A DNA stretch of 64,000 nt from Streptomyces sp. NBC_00102. GTDB taxonomy: Bacteria > Actinomycetota > Actinomycetes > Streptomycetales > Streptomycetaceae. A model generated the notes under the pieces. That model was not told where the DNA came from. It searched no databases and saw only the letters and a list, made by a program, of their open reading frames with translations. Of this stretch, positions 56,014-64,000 are shown in pieces. A program made the translations under genes and the position numbers. Location: the NCBI RefSeq assembly GCF_026343115.1, contig NZ_JAPEMC010000001.1, forward strand, positions 5,249,001-5,313,000. The letters run 5' to 3'. Positions within the stretch are counted from its first letter, which is position 1; every line of letters starts with the position of its first letter.

Positions 56014-57603
56014 TCAGCCGCGGCTGACCTCGAAGTGGTCGATCCGCGCACCCGACTCGGCGAGCGCGGTGACCTTCATCTTCGGGTGCCGGCCGACCGT
56101 GACCTCCACCGCGAGGAACGAGTAGCCGGTGTAGCGCACGCGGGACCACTCCACGGTCTCCGCCGCGTGCACGCCGCCCTTGGCCACGTAGTACGTGTCC
56201 ACGCTCTCCTGGTCCTGGACGTGACCCTCGTACGTGTCGGGGGCCGGGAAGTTGTAGAGCGACTTGCCCGCGCCGCCGGCCGTGACGTACACGATGCCGT
56301 CGCGGGTCGGGTCCGTGCGCTCGCCGATCGGCACCTTGCGGGTGACCGCGTTGTTCTTCAGGGCGTCGGTGCGCTCGTACACGTGGTTGTGGCCGTTGAT
56401 GACCAGGTCCACCTGGTGCTTCTCGAACAGCGGCACCCACGCCTCGCGGACCCCGCCCTCGGAGGCGTGCGCGTTGGTGGTCGAGAAGGCGCAGTGGTGG
56501 AAGAAGACCACGACGAAGTCGACGTCCTTGCGGGCGCGCAGCTCGCCGAGGCGGCGGTCCAGCCACTTCGTCTGCTTGCCACCGCTGATGCCGAGGTTCG
56601 CCGGGATCTCGTTCGAGACGTCGTTGGCGTCCAGGGCGACGACGGCCACGTTGCCGTGGACGAACGAGTACACGCCCGGCTGGCCCACCGGGTCGGGGCC
56701 GTTGTCCGGCAGCGTCCAGCGGGCGTTCTGGCCGCCGTAGCCGTCGGGGGAGTACCAGGCCTCCATGTCGTGGTTGCCGGTCGTCACCATCCACGGCACC
56801 GTCTTCGCGACGGTCTCCGTCTGGGCGAGGAACTGGTCCCAGGTACGCGCGTCGTAGACGTCGGTCTCCTGGCCGGAACCCGACGGGTCGGCGTAGCAGA
56901 TGTCGCCGGCGTGCAGGTGGAAGGCCGGGTTCTGACCGAGCAGCAACTGGTCGTTGCCGAGGGCGTGGTAGCTCACGCCCTGGTCGCCGAAGGCCGTGAA
57001 GGTGAAGTTCTCGGCGCGCGAGGGCGCGGTGGTGAACGTACCGAGCGAACCCAGGTTGCGGGTGTCGGCCGGGTCGAAGCCGTCGTGGCCGACACCGTAG
57101 TAGTACGTCGTGCCGGGCTGCAGGCGCTCCAGGCTCGCGTGCACGTAGAACTGCTCGGCGGCGGCGATCGCGCCGTTGTTCAGCGTCGGCGTGGTGAGGT
57201 GGCGCACCTCGGCGTCGATGCGGCGGCTCAGCGACCACGGCTTGAGACCGATGCGGATGTACGGGCGCTTCACGGCGAACGGGACCTGCCACGAGACGCT
57301 CATCTGCGTCTTCGGGTCGGCGCCGTACGCGAGGTGGCGGCCGAACGGGGCCACCAGCGCGCCGTCCACCTGCGTGGTGGAGCGCGAGGTGAGCACCGTC
57401 GGGGAGCTCTTGGAGGAGTTGGCCGCGGCGGGGGAGGCCGTGAGGAGGCCGGTGCCCAGGCCCGCACCGGCGACGGCGGCGGTCGCCACGCTCGTACGCA
57501 GCACGCCGCGGCGCGTCAGCTTGGTGCGAAGGTACTCGTGCTGCTCCGCCATGCTCATACGGGCGGCGAGCTTCTCGGGGATTCCGAAGCGAGGGATGTC
57601 CAT
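56014..57603 (-). CDS. Tat-exported purple acid phosphatase-like metallophosphoesterase
   Basis: 529 residues. LTRRGVLRTSVATAAVAGAG (about 29-50) is a twin-arginine signal preceded by a long n-region. An N-terminal fibronectin-III-like domain (about 75-195, ending TTYYYGVGHDG) is followed by the phosphoesterase domain with FTAFGDQG, LHAGDICYAD, VTTGNHDMEAWY, VVFFHHCAFST and DLVINGHNHVYERT. These are the metal motifs of purple acid phosphatases. It releases phosphate from organic phosphates outside the cell. No PHO box was identified by eye. It is divergent from leuB. Confidence 0.9.
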   Translation of the reverse strand: MDIPRFGIPEKLAARMSMAEQHEYLRTKLTRRGVLRTSVATAAVAGAGLGTGLLTASPAAANSSKSSPTVLTSRSTTQVDGALVAPFGRHLAYGADPKTQMSVSWQVPFAVKRPYIRIGLKPWSLSRRIDAEVRHLTTPTLNNGAIAAAEQFYVHASLERLQPGTTYYYGVGHDGFDPADTRNLGSLGTFTTAPSRAENFTFTAFGDQGVSYHALGNDQLLLGQNPAFHLHAGDICYADPSGSGQETDVYDARTWDQFLAQTETVAKTVPWMVTTGNHDMEAWYSPDGYGGQNARWTLPDNGPDPVGQPGVYSFVHGNVAVVALDANDVSNEIPANLGISGGKQTKWLDRRLGELRARKDVDFVVVFFHHCAFSTTNAHASEGGVREAWVPLFEKHQVDLVINGHNHVYERTDALKNNAVTRKVPIGERTDPTRDGIVYVTAGGAGKSLYNFPAPDTYEGHVQDQESVDTYYVAKGGVHAAETVEWSRVRYTGYSFLAVEVTVGRHPKMKVTALAESGARIDHFEVSRG

Positions 57604-57676
57604 GGCCAGAACATCTACTTGCCGAGTGACCCGATCCCGGCCGTGAGGTGAACGGCACGCGTACAGCTCACCATGT

Positions 57677-57691
57677 GTCCGTATAGTGGAC
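57677..57691 (+). promoter_or_regulatory. leuB promoter with overlapping inverted repeat
   Basis: TATAGT (57682-57687) is a near-consensus -10 about 45 bases before leuB. It is framed by GTCC and GGAC as GTCCGTATAGTGGAC, so a repressor binding the inverted repeat would cover the -10. No clear -35 was seen. Confidence 0.5.
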
Positions 57692-57732
57692 GGCTGGTGT
57701 CATGGGGTGGGACGCACAGTTAAGGTGCCGTC

Positions 57733-58773
57733 ATGTCTCGCAGCATCAATCTCGCAGTGATCCCCGGTGACGGAATCGGCCAGGAAGTCGTTGCCCAGGG
57801 CCTCAAGGTCCTCAACGCCGTCCTCCCGCAGGATGTGAAGCTGGAGACCAAGGAGTACGACCTTGGCGCCCAGCGCTGGCACCGTACGGGCGAAACCCTC
57901 CCCGACGCGGAGCTCGAATCCCTCAAGGGCCACGACGCCATCCTGCTCGGCGCGATCGGTGACCCCTCGGTCCCGTCCGGCGTGCTGGAGCGCGGGCTCC
58001 TGCTGAAGCTGCGCTTCGCCTTCGACCACTTCATCAACCTGCGGCCGTCGAAGCTCTTCCCGAACACCGCGACCCCGCTGGCCGGCCGCCCCGACATCGA
58101 CTTCGTCGTCGTGCGCGAGGGCACCGAGGGCCCGTACACCGGCAACGGCGGTTCGCTGCGCACCGGTACGCCCGCCGAGGTCGCCACCGAGGTCAGCGTC
58201 AACACCGCCTACGGTGTCGAGCGCGTGGTCCGTGACGCCTTCGACCGCGCCGCCGCCCGCCCCGCCAAGAAGCTGACGCTGGTCCACAAGAACAACGTCC
58301 TCGTCTACGCCGGACACCTGTGGAAGAACACCTTCGACAAGGTCGCGGCCGAGTACCCCCAGGTCACCACCGACTACCTGCACGTCGACGCGGCGACGAT
58401 CTTCTTCGTCACGCAGCCGGAGCGCTTCGACGTCATCGTCACCGACAACCTCTTCGGCGACATCCTCACCGACCTCGCCGCCGCCGTCACCGGTGGCATC
58501 GGCCTGGCCGCCTCCGGCAACATCAACCCGACCGGCGCCTTCCCGTCGATGTTCGAGCCGGTCCACGGCTCGGCCCCCGACATCGCCGGCCAGGGCAAGG
58601 CCGACCCCACGGCCACGATCCTCTCCGTCGCCCTCCTGTTGCGCCACCTCGGCTACGAGTCCGAGGCCGCGCGCATCGAGACGGCCGTCTCCGCCGACCT
58701 CGCGGAGCGCGACGGGAACACCCGCACCACCGACGAGATCGGCGACGCGCTCGCGGTACGCGTAGCGGGCTGA
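57733..58773 (+). CDS. leuB: 3-isopropylmalate dehydrogenase
   Basis: 346 residues, the actinobacterial type. [20 protein letters not shown] starts the isocitrate/isopropylmalate dehydrogenase fold. Substrate-binding Arg residues lie in [20 protein letters not shown] and [35 protein letters not shown] carries the metal-binding Asp residues, and [19 protein letters not shown] is the NAD-binding loop. It oxidises 3-isopropylmalate in leucine synthesis. A terminator separates it from ilvE, which has its own regulatory region. Confidence 0.96.
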   Translation: MSRSINLAVIPGDGIGQEVVAQGLKVLNAVLPQDVKLETKEYDLGAQRWHRTGETLPDAELESLKGHDAILLGAIGDPSVPSGVLERGLLLKLRFAFDHFINLRPSKLFPNTATPLAGRPDIDFVVVREGTEGPYTGNGGSLRTGTPAEVATEVSVNTAYGVERVVRDAFDRAAARPAKKLTLVHKNNVLVYAGHLWKNTFDKVAAEYPQVTTDYLHVDAATIFFVTQPERFDVIVTDNLFGDILTDLAAAVTGGIGLAASGNINPTGAFPSMFEPVHGSAPDIAGQGKADPTATILSVALLLRHLGYESEAARIETAVSADLAERDGNTRTTDEIGDALAVRVAG

Positions 58774-58789
58774 CCCGACGACTCCCCAG

Positions 58790-58824
58790 GAAGCCGCCGG
58801 GCCGCGAAAGCACCCGGCGGCTTC
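58790..58824 (+). terminator. leuB terminator
   Basis: Perfect 12-bp stem GAAGCCGCCGGG / CCCGGCGGCTTC, 11-base loop, 16 bases after the leuB stop. Confidence 0.8.
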
Positions 58825-58893
58825 TTCACGTGCGGCCCCGGGTGCCACCATCGATCCCGGGACCGTGAACCACGCCATTTCCTGCCCGGCCTT

Positions 58894-58916
58894 CCACGAG
58901 CGATAATCGAACGTGG
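58894..58916. promoter_or_regulatory. 23-bp interrupted palindrome upstream of ilvE
   Basis: CCACG-AG-CGAT-A-ATCG-AA-CGTGG: outer 5-bp and inner 4-bp arms are perfect and symmetrical about 58905. It lies 112 bases before ilvE and includes AT-rich GATAATC. Operator function is inferred. Confidence 0.45.
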
Positions 58917-59027
58917 GGCCGCGGCTCGCGGCATTGCTCGGACGTCCTCGCACCTGTTCGCATCTGCGGGCGAAAGCGGGCGGGAGCACGGTCCCTCACA
59001 CACAAGAACGGTGAAGGACACGCACTC

Positions 59028-60119
59028 ATGACGACGCCCACGATCGAGCTCAAGCCCACCTCGTCCCCGCTGTCCGACGCGGAGCGCGAGGCGATCCTCG
59101 CCGCCCCCGGATTCGGCCGCCACTTCTCCGACCACATGGTCACCATCCAGTGGACCGAGGGCCGCGGCTGGCACGACGCTCAGCTCGTCCCGTACGGCCC
59201 GCTCTCCCTCGACCCCGCGACGACGGTCCTGCACTACGCGCAGGAGATCTTCGAGGGACTGAAGGCGTACCGGCAGCCCGACGGCACCGTCGCCACCTTC
59301 CGCCCCGAGGCCAACGCCAAGCGCTTCCAGCGCTCCGCCCACCGCCTGGGCATGCCCGAGCTGCCGGTGGAGACCTTCATCGAGGCCTGTGACGTGCTGG
59401 TCCAGCACGACAAGGCATGGGTTCCGGCGCACGGCGGCGAGGAGTCCTTCTACCTCCGCCCGTTCATGATCGCCACCGAGGTCGGCCTGGGCGTGAAGCC
59501 CGCCAACGAGTACCTCTTCCTCGTCATCGGCTCCCCGGCCGGCGCCTACTTCGCCGGCGGCGTGAAGCCGGTCACCATCTGGCTCTCCGAGGACCGTGTC
59601 CGCGCCGTGCCCGGCGGCATGGGCGACGCCAAGACCGGCGGCAACTACGCCGCGTCGCTGCTCGCCCAGGCCGAGGCCAGTGCCAAGGGCTGCGACCAGG
59701 TCGCCTACCTCGACGCCGTGGAGCACAAGTGGGTGGAGGAGCTCGGCGGGATGAACCTCTACTTCGTGTACGACAACCACATCGTCACCCCCGCCCTCAC
59801 CGGCTCCCTGCTCGCCGGCGTCACCCGTGACTCCCTCCTCACCGTCGCCCGTGACCTCGGCTACACCTCCGAGGAGGGCCGGATCTCCATCGACCAGTGG
59901 CGCGAGGACAGCGCGAACGGCACCCTCAAGGAGGTCTTCGCCTGCGGCACCGCCGCCGTGATCACCCCCGTCGGCACCGTGAAGTCGGCCGGCGGCGAGT
60001 GGGTCCAGGGCGACGGCACCCCCGGCGAGATCACCATGAAGCTCCGCGACCGCCTCCTGGACATCCAGCGCGGCATCGCCGAGGACACCCACGGCTGGAT
60101 GCACCCCCTGGGCGACTGA
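59028..60119 (+). CDS. ilvE: Branched-chain amino-acid aminotransferase
   Basis: 363-residue fold-type IV PLP enzyme. TVLHYAQEIFEGLKAYRQPD is the N-terminal signature. The PLP lysine is in GDAKTGGNYAASL. ELGGMNLYFVYDN and the closing CGTAAVITPVG with the phosphate-binding turn are conserved. It performs the last transamination giving leucine, isoleucine and valine. Its separation from leuB by a terminator and a palindromic site suggests independent regulation. Confidence 0.96.
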   Translation: MTTPTIELKPTSSPLSDAEREAILAAPGFGRHFSDHMVTIQWTEGRGWHDAQLVPYGPLSLDPATTVLHYAQEIFEGLKAYRQPDGTVATFRPEANAKRFQRSAHRLGMPELPVETFIEACDVLVQHDKAWVPAHGGEESFYLRPFMIATEVGLGVKPANEYLFLVIGSPAGAYFAGGVKPVTIWLSEDRVRAVPGGMGDAKTGGNYAASLLAQAEASAKGCDQVAYLDAVEHKWVEELGGMNLYFVYDNHIVTPALTGSLLAGVTRDSLLTVARDLGYTSEEGRISIDQWREDSANGTLKEVFACGTAAVITPVGTVKSAGGEWVQGDGTPGEITMKLRDRLLDIQRGIAEDTHGWMHPLGD

Positions 60120-60149
60120 CGCTCTGCTGTTCCGCTCCATACGACAGTA

Positions 60150-60186
60150 CGAAGGCCGCGCCCGGGTCAGCCGGGCGCGGCCTTCG
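60150..60186 (+). terminator. ilvE terminator
   Basis: Perfect 16-bp stem CGAAGGCCGCGCCCGG / CCGGGCGCGGCCTTCG, 5-base loop. Confidence 0.9.
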
Positions 60187-60222
60187 CGTCGGCACGCGCT
60201 GTGGCGATCCCGGTCGGGTGGT

Positions 60223-60447
60223 TCAGTCCGGACGGGGATCCGATTCCGGTTCCTGCGGTGCCCTGTCCTGTTCCTCATGAGGCACGACGACCGTCAGCCG
60301 GTGCCCGTTCCTCCGTTTCCACAGGTCGGGTCCGTGCGCGGCGCGAAGAACGTAGATGCTGCCGCCCCGGACATCGGTGACGATCGCGTCCCGCCCGGAC
60401 TCCTCATCGTGCACCTGGTCGCCCACCCAGGGCTTGCCGTCCTTCAC
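60223..60447 (-). CDS. Small hypothetical protein, last gene of the HATPase operon
   Basis: 74 residues from a GTG that overlaps the stop of the upstream HATPase gene (GTGA). MKDGKPWVGDQVHDEESGRD followed by AIVTDVRGGSIYVLRAAHG and WKRRNGHRLTVVV looks like a small SH3-like beta barrel; the C-terminus is acidic. No functional family was recognised. Tight coupling to two HATPase-like genes, divergent from a GntR gene, marks it as part of one regulatory unit. Confidence 0.75.
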   Translation of the reverse strand: MKDGKPWVGDQVHDEESGRDAIVTDVRGGSIYVLRAAHGPDLWKRRNGHRLTVVVPHEEQDRAPQEPESDPRPD

Positions 60448-60869
60448 CTGTGCACCTCAATGCTCAGCTCGGCCCAGACCTGCTTGCCCCAGCGGTACAG
60501 CTCGATGCCCCAGCGCTCGCTGAGCGCGTCGACCAGCACCAGGCCCCGTCCCCGCGTCTCGTTCTCGTAGGGGCCGGGACGCATCGACGGGATGGCCTTC
60601 GACCGGTCCACGACTCCGATACGGACGTAGCCGGGTCTTGGCCGGGAGACGGTGACCCGTACGGGCCCCGGGTGGCCGTGGTCGATGGAGTTGCTCGTCA
60701 ACTCGGTGACGACCAGGGTGGCGTCATCGTTCAGATCGTCAATTCCCCACTCGACGAGAGCGGTTCGTACGAGCTGACGTGCGACGGCTGCGCTCGCCGG
60801 AGTGCGAGGGAGCGTCTTGGAGTAGGAGGAGAGCCCCGCGGGGCTCTCCTTCGTGCAGTTCTTGGTCAC
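60444..60869 (-). CDS. ATP-binding protein of the anti-sigma/HATPase_c_2 type
   Basis: 141 residues from the GTG at 60869, overlapping the upstream stop (GTGA). GHKL-type ATP-site motifs: N-box VVTELTSNSIDHGH, G1-like VVDRSKAIP and G2 RGRGLVLVDALSERW. Length and motif order match SpoIIAB/RsbW-like kinases, which are very numerous in Streptomyces, most without a known partner. No sigma factor or anti-anti-sigma gene is adjacent, so the target is not evident. Confidence 0.85.
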   Translation of the reverse strand: MTKNCTKESPAGLSSYSKTLPRTPASAAVARQLVRTALVEWGIDDLNDDATLVVTELTSNSIDHGHPGPVRVTVSRPRPGYVRIGVVDRSKAIPSMRPGPYENETRGRGLVLVDALSERWGIELYRWGKQVWAELSIEVHR

Positions 60870-61222
60870 GTTGTCACCTCGGGGCGGAGCTGAGCCCACA
60901 AGTACTGGCCGTCCTGGGAGACGCCCGACGAGTGGCTGAGCCGGCTGATGATGAGGGCGCCCGGACCGTGCGGGTGCGGCACGGGCAGCGGCAGGAAGCC
61001 GGTGGCGCTGATGCGAGCCCTGCTCCCGGCGGTCGAGATGGTCATCTCGATGGCGTCGGGGCTTCGGCCGGCGAGGCCGACCAAGATCGCCACGAACAGC
61101 TCGTGCGCGACCAGTTGAGCGTCTCCGTGGTTCAGTCGCCCGCAGACCCACTGGCGCACGTGGCCTGCCTCGCTGGGATGCCCCCTGAAGAGCACGCGCC
61201 ACGTATGGCCCGATTCGGGCAT
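60866..61222 (-). CDS. Degenerate HATPase-like protein, first gene of the operon
   Basis: 118 residues from the ATG at 61222. The layout parallels its neighbour: a helical start, then LVAHELFVAILVGLAG where an N-box E-L-x-x-N would be (Asn replaced by Ala), then TISTAGSRARISATG and PGALIISRLSHSSGV where G-boxes would be. ATP binding is doubtful. Homology to the HATPase fold is inferred from this pattern and gene order. It may act as a regulatory partner of the intact HATPase encoded next. Confidence 0.6.
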   Translation of the reverse strand: MPESGHTWRVLFRGHPSEAGHVRQWVCGRLNHGDAQLVAHELFVAILVGLAGRSPDAIEMTISTAGSRARISATGFLPLPVPHPHGPGALIISRLSHSSGVSQDGQYLWAQLRPEVTT

Positions 61223-61250
61223 GACTGTCCCACCGGCTTCCGTGTTATCT

Positions 61251-61338
61251 GAGTACGGATACTCGTTTTCTGTACACAAATTGTCGGCGGAGTTGGCATT
61301 GGTCAAGCGGATCGGGAGAGTATGTGTGCACAGAATTG
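61251..61338. promoter_or_regulatory. Candidate operators in the GntR/HATPase divergent region
   Basis: GAGTACGGATACTC (61251-61264) is a 5-bp-arm inverted repeat. TGTACACAAATTG (61271-61283) recurs as TGTGCACAGAATTG (61325-61338). The second copy overlaps TATGTG at 61321-61326, which with TTGGTC at 61299-61304 (16-base spacer) is a likely GntR-gene promoter. The region is far more AT-rich than its surroundings. Confidence 0.45.
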
Positions 61339-61360
61339 ACGCGATCTTCGAAACGGTGGT

Positions 61361-62122
61361 GTGGCGGTGGCCCAGCCCGAGTACCTGCGGATCGCCGCTG
61401 ACCTGCGACGCCGTATCTCTTCCGGCGAGTTCCGGCAGGGCGACAAGCTTCCGACGCTCCCCGAGCTCAGCGAGTCCTATCGGGTGTCCGACACGACGAT
61501 CCGCAACGCCCTGCGGCTTCTCCGCAACGAGGGGCTGATCGAGACCCGGGCCAGGGCGGGGACCATCGTGAGGCCGCGCCCTCCCGTGCACCGCATGGCG
61601 GCCGACCGGTACCGGACAGTGCCGGGGGCTCCTTCCACGCCGTACACCCGGGATCAGGGCATCGGGTGGTCGGAGTACCGGCTCGACAAGCGTTTCGAGC
61701 GTGTGGAGGCCGACGCCGAGCTGGCCAACCTCTTCGAGTGCGAGCCCGGAGAGCGCCTCCTCGCAAGGCACTTCGTGTTCTTCGACGGCGATCAGCCGAC
61801 CCAGATGTCCACCTCGTACGTGCGCTGGGCGGATGTGTCGGGCACCCCCGTGGCAGACCCGATCAATGAGCCTTGGCCGGGCGGGACGAGAGCCCAGATG
61901 GCGTCCCTCGGCGTCACGGTCAGCCGGATCACGGAGTCCTTCACGGCGGCGATGCCGACCGAGGAGGAGGCCGGGACGCTCCGGATCGGCGCGGGAGTTC
62001 CGGTTCTCCGGTACACCCGCAGGCACGTGGCGGACACCGGCCGGATCGTCGAGGTCGCCCACCCGATCGTGCGGCGGGCCGACACGACCGTTGTGGATTT
62101 CGTCATCGAACTGGACGAGTGA
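61361..62122 (+). CDS. GntR family regulator with UTRA ligand domain (HutC subfamily)
   Basis: 253 residues from a GTG at 61361 (GTG 61367 is an alternative). Residues about 6-70 are the winged HTH: YLRIAADLRRRISSGEFRQG, LPTLPELSESYRVSDTTIRN, ALRLLRNEGLIETRARAGT. The UTRA domain follows (about 95-250), with ERLLARHFVFFDGDQPTQMS and VPVLRYTRRHVADTGRIVEV. Such regulators respond to small molecules or control mobile-element transfer in Streptomyces. It is divergent from the HATPase operon with repeated motifs between them, so it probably represses both. Confidence 0.9.
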   Translation: MAVAQPEYLRIAADLRRRISSGEFRQGDKLPTLPELSESYRVSDTTIRNALRLLRNEGLIETRARAGTIVRPRPPVHRMAADRYRTVPGAPSTPYTRDQGIGWSEYRLDKRFERVEADAELANLFECEPGERLLARHFVFFDGDQPTQMSTSYVRWADVSGTPVADPINEPWPGGTRAQMASLGVTVSRITESFTAAMPTEEEAGTLRIGAGVPVLRYTRRHVADTGRIVEVAHPIVRRADTTVVDFVIELDE

Positions 62123-62215
62123 CCTCAGGAGGGTGCCACCTGCGCGGGCGGCGCGATGAGAACACGAGCGCCGTCCAGTGGGGGACCTCGGTCCGATCGC
62201 CCGGCGACCGCTGCC

Positions 62216-62866
62216 CTACTCCCGCTCCCCCCGCACCAGTTCCGCCACCTCCGCGAGGGAGTCGACCGACCAGTCCGCCGTGGCGCGGACGGACGGGTCG
62301 TCGGCCCACCAGTGGCCCCAGGGCCCGCGCCGCAGGTGGGCGGTGCGCAAGCCGGCCGCGTGGGCGGGGAAGACGTCGTTGACCGGGTGGTCGCCGACGT
62401 ACAGGGTGTTCTCGGAGCGGGTGCCCGAGACGCCGAGGACGCGGGCGAAGAACGCCGGGTCCGGTTTGGCGGCGCCCCACTCCTCGGACATCACCACGAG
62501 GTCGGCGGGCAGGTCCAGGGCCCGCAGGTGTTCCCCGGCGCGGGCCGTCTGGTTGCCTGCGACGATCACGCGGACGCCCAGCTCGCGCAGCCCGCCCAGG
62601 GTCAGCCGTACGTCCGGGTAGAGGTCCGACTCGTCCAGGTACTCGCCCCGGCCCGCCGCCTCGCGGGCCCGCCACTCGGCCTCGACGTCGAGGCCGGGAC
62701 GGACCAGGCGCAGCGCGTCGGAGTTGTCGCGGCCCTGGGTCACCACCGCCCCCACCAGGGCGCTCATCGTGTGCCGGGGGACGTCCAGCCAGTCGGCCCA
62801 GGAGCTCCAGTACCGGTTGTCGTTGGTCAGCGTCTCGCCGACGTCGAAGACGATGGTCTCGATCAC
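62216..62866 (-). CDS. HAD-superfamily hydrolase
   Basis: 216 residues from the GTG at 62866 (VIETIVFDVGETLTND). Motif I is FDVGETLT: the nucleophile Asp is present but the usual second Asp two residues later is Glu, as in some phosphatases and dehalogenase-like members. Motif II threonine/serine is probably IVAGNQT, motif III Lys is in EEWGAAKPDPAFF, and motif IV is YVGDHPVNDV. Phosphatase or phosphoglycolate-type activity is likely; the substrate is unknown. Confidence 0.87.
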   Translation of the reverse strand: MIETIVFDVGETLTNDNRYWSSWADWLDVPRHTMSALVGAVVTQGRDNSDALRLVRPGLDVEAEWRAREAAGRGEYLDESDLYPDVRLTLGGLRELGVRVIVAGNQTARAGEHLRALDLPADLVVMSEEWGAAKPDPAFFARVLGVSGTRSENTLYVGDHPVNDVFPAHAAGLRTAHLRRGPWGHWWADDPSVRATADWSVDSLAEVAELVRGERE

Positions 62867-63070
62867 CGGGCCGACCCTACTTCCCTTCCGGGCCGGGAGA
62901 TTCCACCCCGAATCGTCGGGGAGTTCCGCGGGCGGACCGGCCCACAGCAGTGCGGCCCGGACGCCCGCCTCCCCGTTTCGCCCCGGCCCGGCCGGGCAGA
63001 CGCCGTCCTGCAGGCACTGCCGAGGTGACCTACGTTGGCAGTGCAAGGTTCGTCCATCCGAGGAGGCCCG

Positions 63071-63268
63071 ATGACTGACGGCAGCAAGGACAAGGTCAAG
63101 GGCAAGGCCAAGGAAGTCATGGGCAAGATGACCGGCAACCGCGGCAAGGTCGCCGAGGGCAAGGCCGACCAGGCCAAGGGCGCCGCGAAGGACGCCGTGG
63201 ACGACGCACGCAGGGACCTGCGCGGGAAGTCCGGCCCGAAGAACCCGCTGATCACCGACGACGAGTGA
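63071..63268 (+). CDS. CsbD-like stress protein
   Basis: 65 residues; GAGGAGG is 5-6 bases before the ATG. KDKVKGKAKEVMGKMTGNRGKVAEGKADQAKG is the repeated Lys/Gly/Ala-rich amphipathic pattern of the CsbD family (read in parts). Family members are induced by general stress in many bacteria, under SigB in Bacillus; the molecular role is not established. A 13-bp hairpin follows. Confidence 0.9.
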   Translation: MTDGSKDKVKGKAKEVMGKMTGNRGKVAEGKADQAKGAAKDAVDDARRDLRGKSGPKNPLITDDE

Positions 63269-63298
63269 GTCCCCCTGCCCACGCGGTACCCGCGTTCC

Positions 63299-63328
63299 GG
63301 GCCTCCGCCCCCACCGGGGCGGGGGCCC
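63299..63328 (+). terminator. Terminator after the CsbD-like gene
   Basis: 13-position stem GGGCCTCCGCCCC / GGGGCGGGGGCCC with one mismatch and a 4-base loop. Confidence 0.7.
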
Positions 63329-63459
63329 GGCGGCGTTCTCCGGCACCGTGGGCGGCACGAAAGCCTTCCCGCCGGGGTACGCAAGGCACGCAAGTAAACC
63401 GGATCGTTCCCTTCCGCTCCCTTGTCCGCGCTCCCCGGCGTACGGCACGGTGACCGGTC

Positions 63460-64000
63460 ATGGGACGCGAACAGTGGAAGAGGATCTGGGTCGGCTCGGC
63501 CGGGAACATGGTCGAGTGGTTCGACTGGTTCGTGTACGCGACCTTCGCGGTCTACTTCGCGGACGCGTTCTTCCCCGAGGGCAACGGGACCGCCAACCTC
63601 ATGAACACCATGGGCATCTTCGCCGTGGGGTTCTTCATGCGGCCGGTCGGCGGCTGGCTGCTCGGACGCATCGGGGACCGCCGGGGCCGCAAGGCGGCGC
63701 TCACCCTCACCGTCACGCTGATGTCGGCCTCCGCGATCCTCATCGCCGTCGCCCCGACGTACGCGGTCGCCGGGTACGGCGGGGTCGCCGTGCTCATGGT
63801 GGCCCGGCTGCTCCAAGGGCTCTCCGTGGGCGGTGAGTACGCGGCCAGCGCCACGTACCTCACCGAGGCCTCACGGCCCGACCGGCGCGGGTTCGCCTCC
63901 AGCTTCCAGTACGTGTCGATGACCGCCGGTCAGCTGATCGGGCTCGGGCTCCTCATCCTGCTCCAGCACACGCTTTCCGAGGAGGCCCTGCACGACTGGG
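63460..64000 (+). CDS. MFS transporter, MHS (metabolite:H+ symporter) family, N-terminal part
   Basis: 180 residues from the ATG at 63460, open at the right edge. GSAGNMVEWFDWFVYATFAV is the MHS signature in the first helix. GWLLGRIGDRRGRKAALTLT is motif A, and RLLQGLSVGGEYAASATYLTE is the helix-4/5 motif with G-G-E-Y. Relatives include KgtP, ProP and ShiA, so a dicarboxylate, betaine or similar solute driven by protons is likely. No upstream regulator is visible within the window. Confidence 0.9.
   Translation, partial: MGREQWKRIWVGSAGNMVEWFDWFVYATFAVYFADAFFPEGNGTANLMNTMGIFAVGFFMRPVGGWLLGRIGDRRGRKAALTLTVTLMSASAILIAVAPTYAVAGYGGVAVLMVARLLQGLSVGGEYAASATYLTEASRPDRRGFASSFQYVSMTAGQLIGLGLLILLQHTLSEEALHDW

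Overview
The window is high-GC actinobacterial DNA with GTG/TTG starts, many 4-bp GTGA gene overlaps, many leaderless-looking genes and strongly GC-biased third codon positions. The order mnmA, ligA, a GGDEF/EAL gene, gatC-gatA-small ORF-gatB, a second GGDEF/EAL gene, ilvB-ilvN-ilvC, serA, split proline-catabolism genes, leuB, ilvE is that of a Streptomyces core chromosome. No rRNA, tRNA, CRISPR array, transposase or phage gene was seen.

Layout: (1) 1-13.6 kb: end of a TRIC-like channel gene, thioesterase, MFS transporter, TetR regulator with a divergent small membrane protein, then cysteine desulfurase and mnmA (the tRNA 2-thiouridine pair), an amidase, an alpha/beta hydrolase, DUF427, LOG and SDR proteins, a MetE-like protein and ligA. 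(2) 13.6-22.9 kb: membrane GGDEF/EAL protein (rmdB), the gatCAB amidotransferase, an ArsB-like permease, small cupin and membrane proteins, and a 164-bp MITE-like element. (3) 22.9-35.5 kb: sugar dehydrogenase lipoprotein, aldo/keto reductase, 2-hydroxyacid dehydrogenase, PAS-GGDEF-degenerate-EAL protein (cdgF), then ilvBNC behind a leader peptide and attenuator, and serA. (4) 35.6-43.4 kb, the most unusual stretch: a polymorphic toxin with a pilin-like membrane segment and a C-terminal Tox-REase-5-like domain, separated by about 4 kb (hydrolase, SDR/MerR pair, HEAT/LRV-like protein) from a two-gene unit whose first member resembles the Imm52 immunity family. Copies of the same 13-bp repeat end lie just after the toxin and just before the immunity-like gene. 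(5) 43.5-55.1 kb: PucR regulator divergent from proline dehydrogenase and P5C dehydrogenase, a LysE/metallophosphoesterase pair, a CGNR regulator, and an iron-siderophore ABC importer with two DtxR/DmdR-type iron boxes. (6) 55.1-64 kb: a structured low-GC leader before a 43-aa gene, a Tat-exported purple acid phosphatase-like protein, leuB, ilvE, a GntR regulator divergent from a three-gene HATPase operon, a HAD hydrolase, a CsbD-like protein and the start of an MHS-type transporter.

How the genes work together: ilvBNC, leuB and ilvE give most of branched-chain amino-acid synthesis, with serA beside them. nifS/mnmA modify tRNA wobble uridine and gatCAB makes Gln-tRNA by transamidation. Two c-di-GMP enzymes flank the gat region. 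Proline dehydrogenase plus P5C dehydrogenase convert proline to glutamate. The fec-type genes import ferric siderophores under iron control. Family calls rest on motifs read by eye, and nothing was searched against a database.
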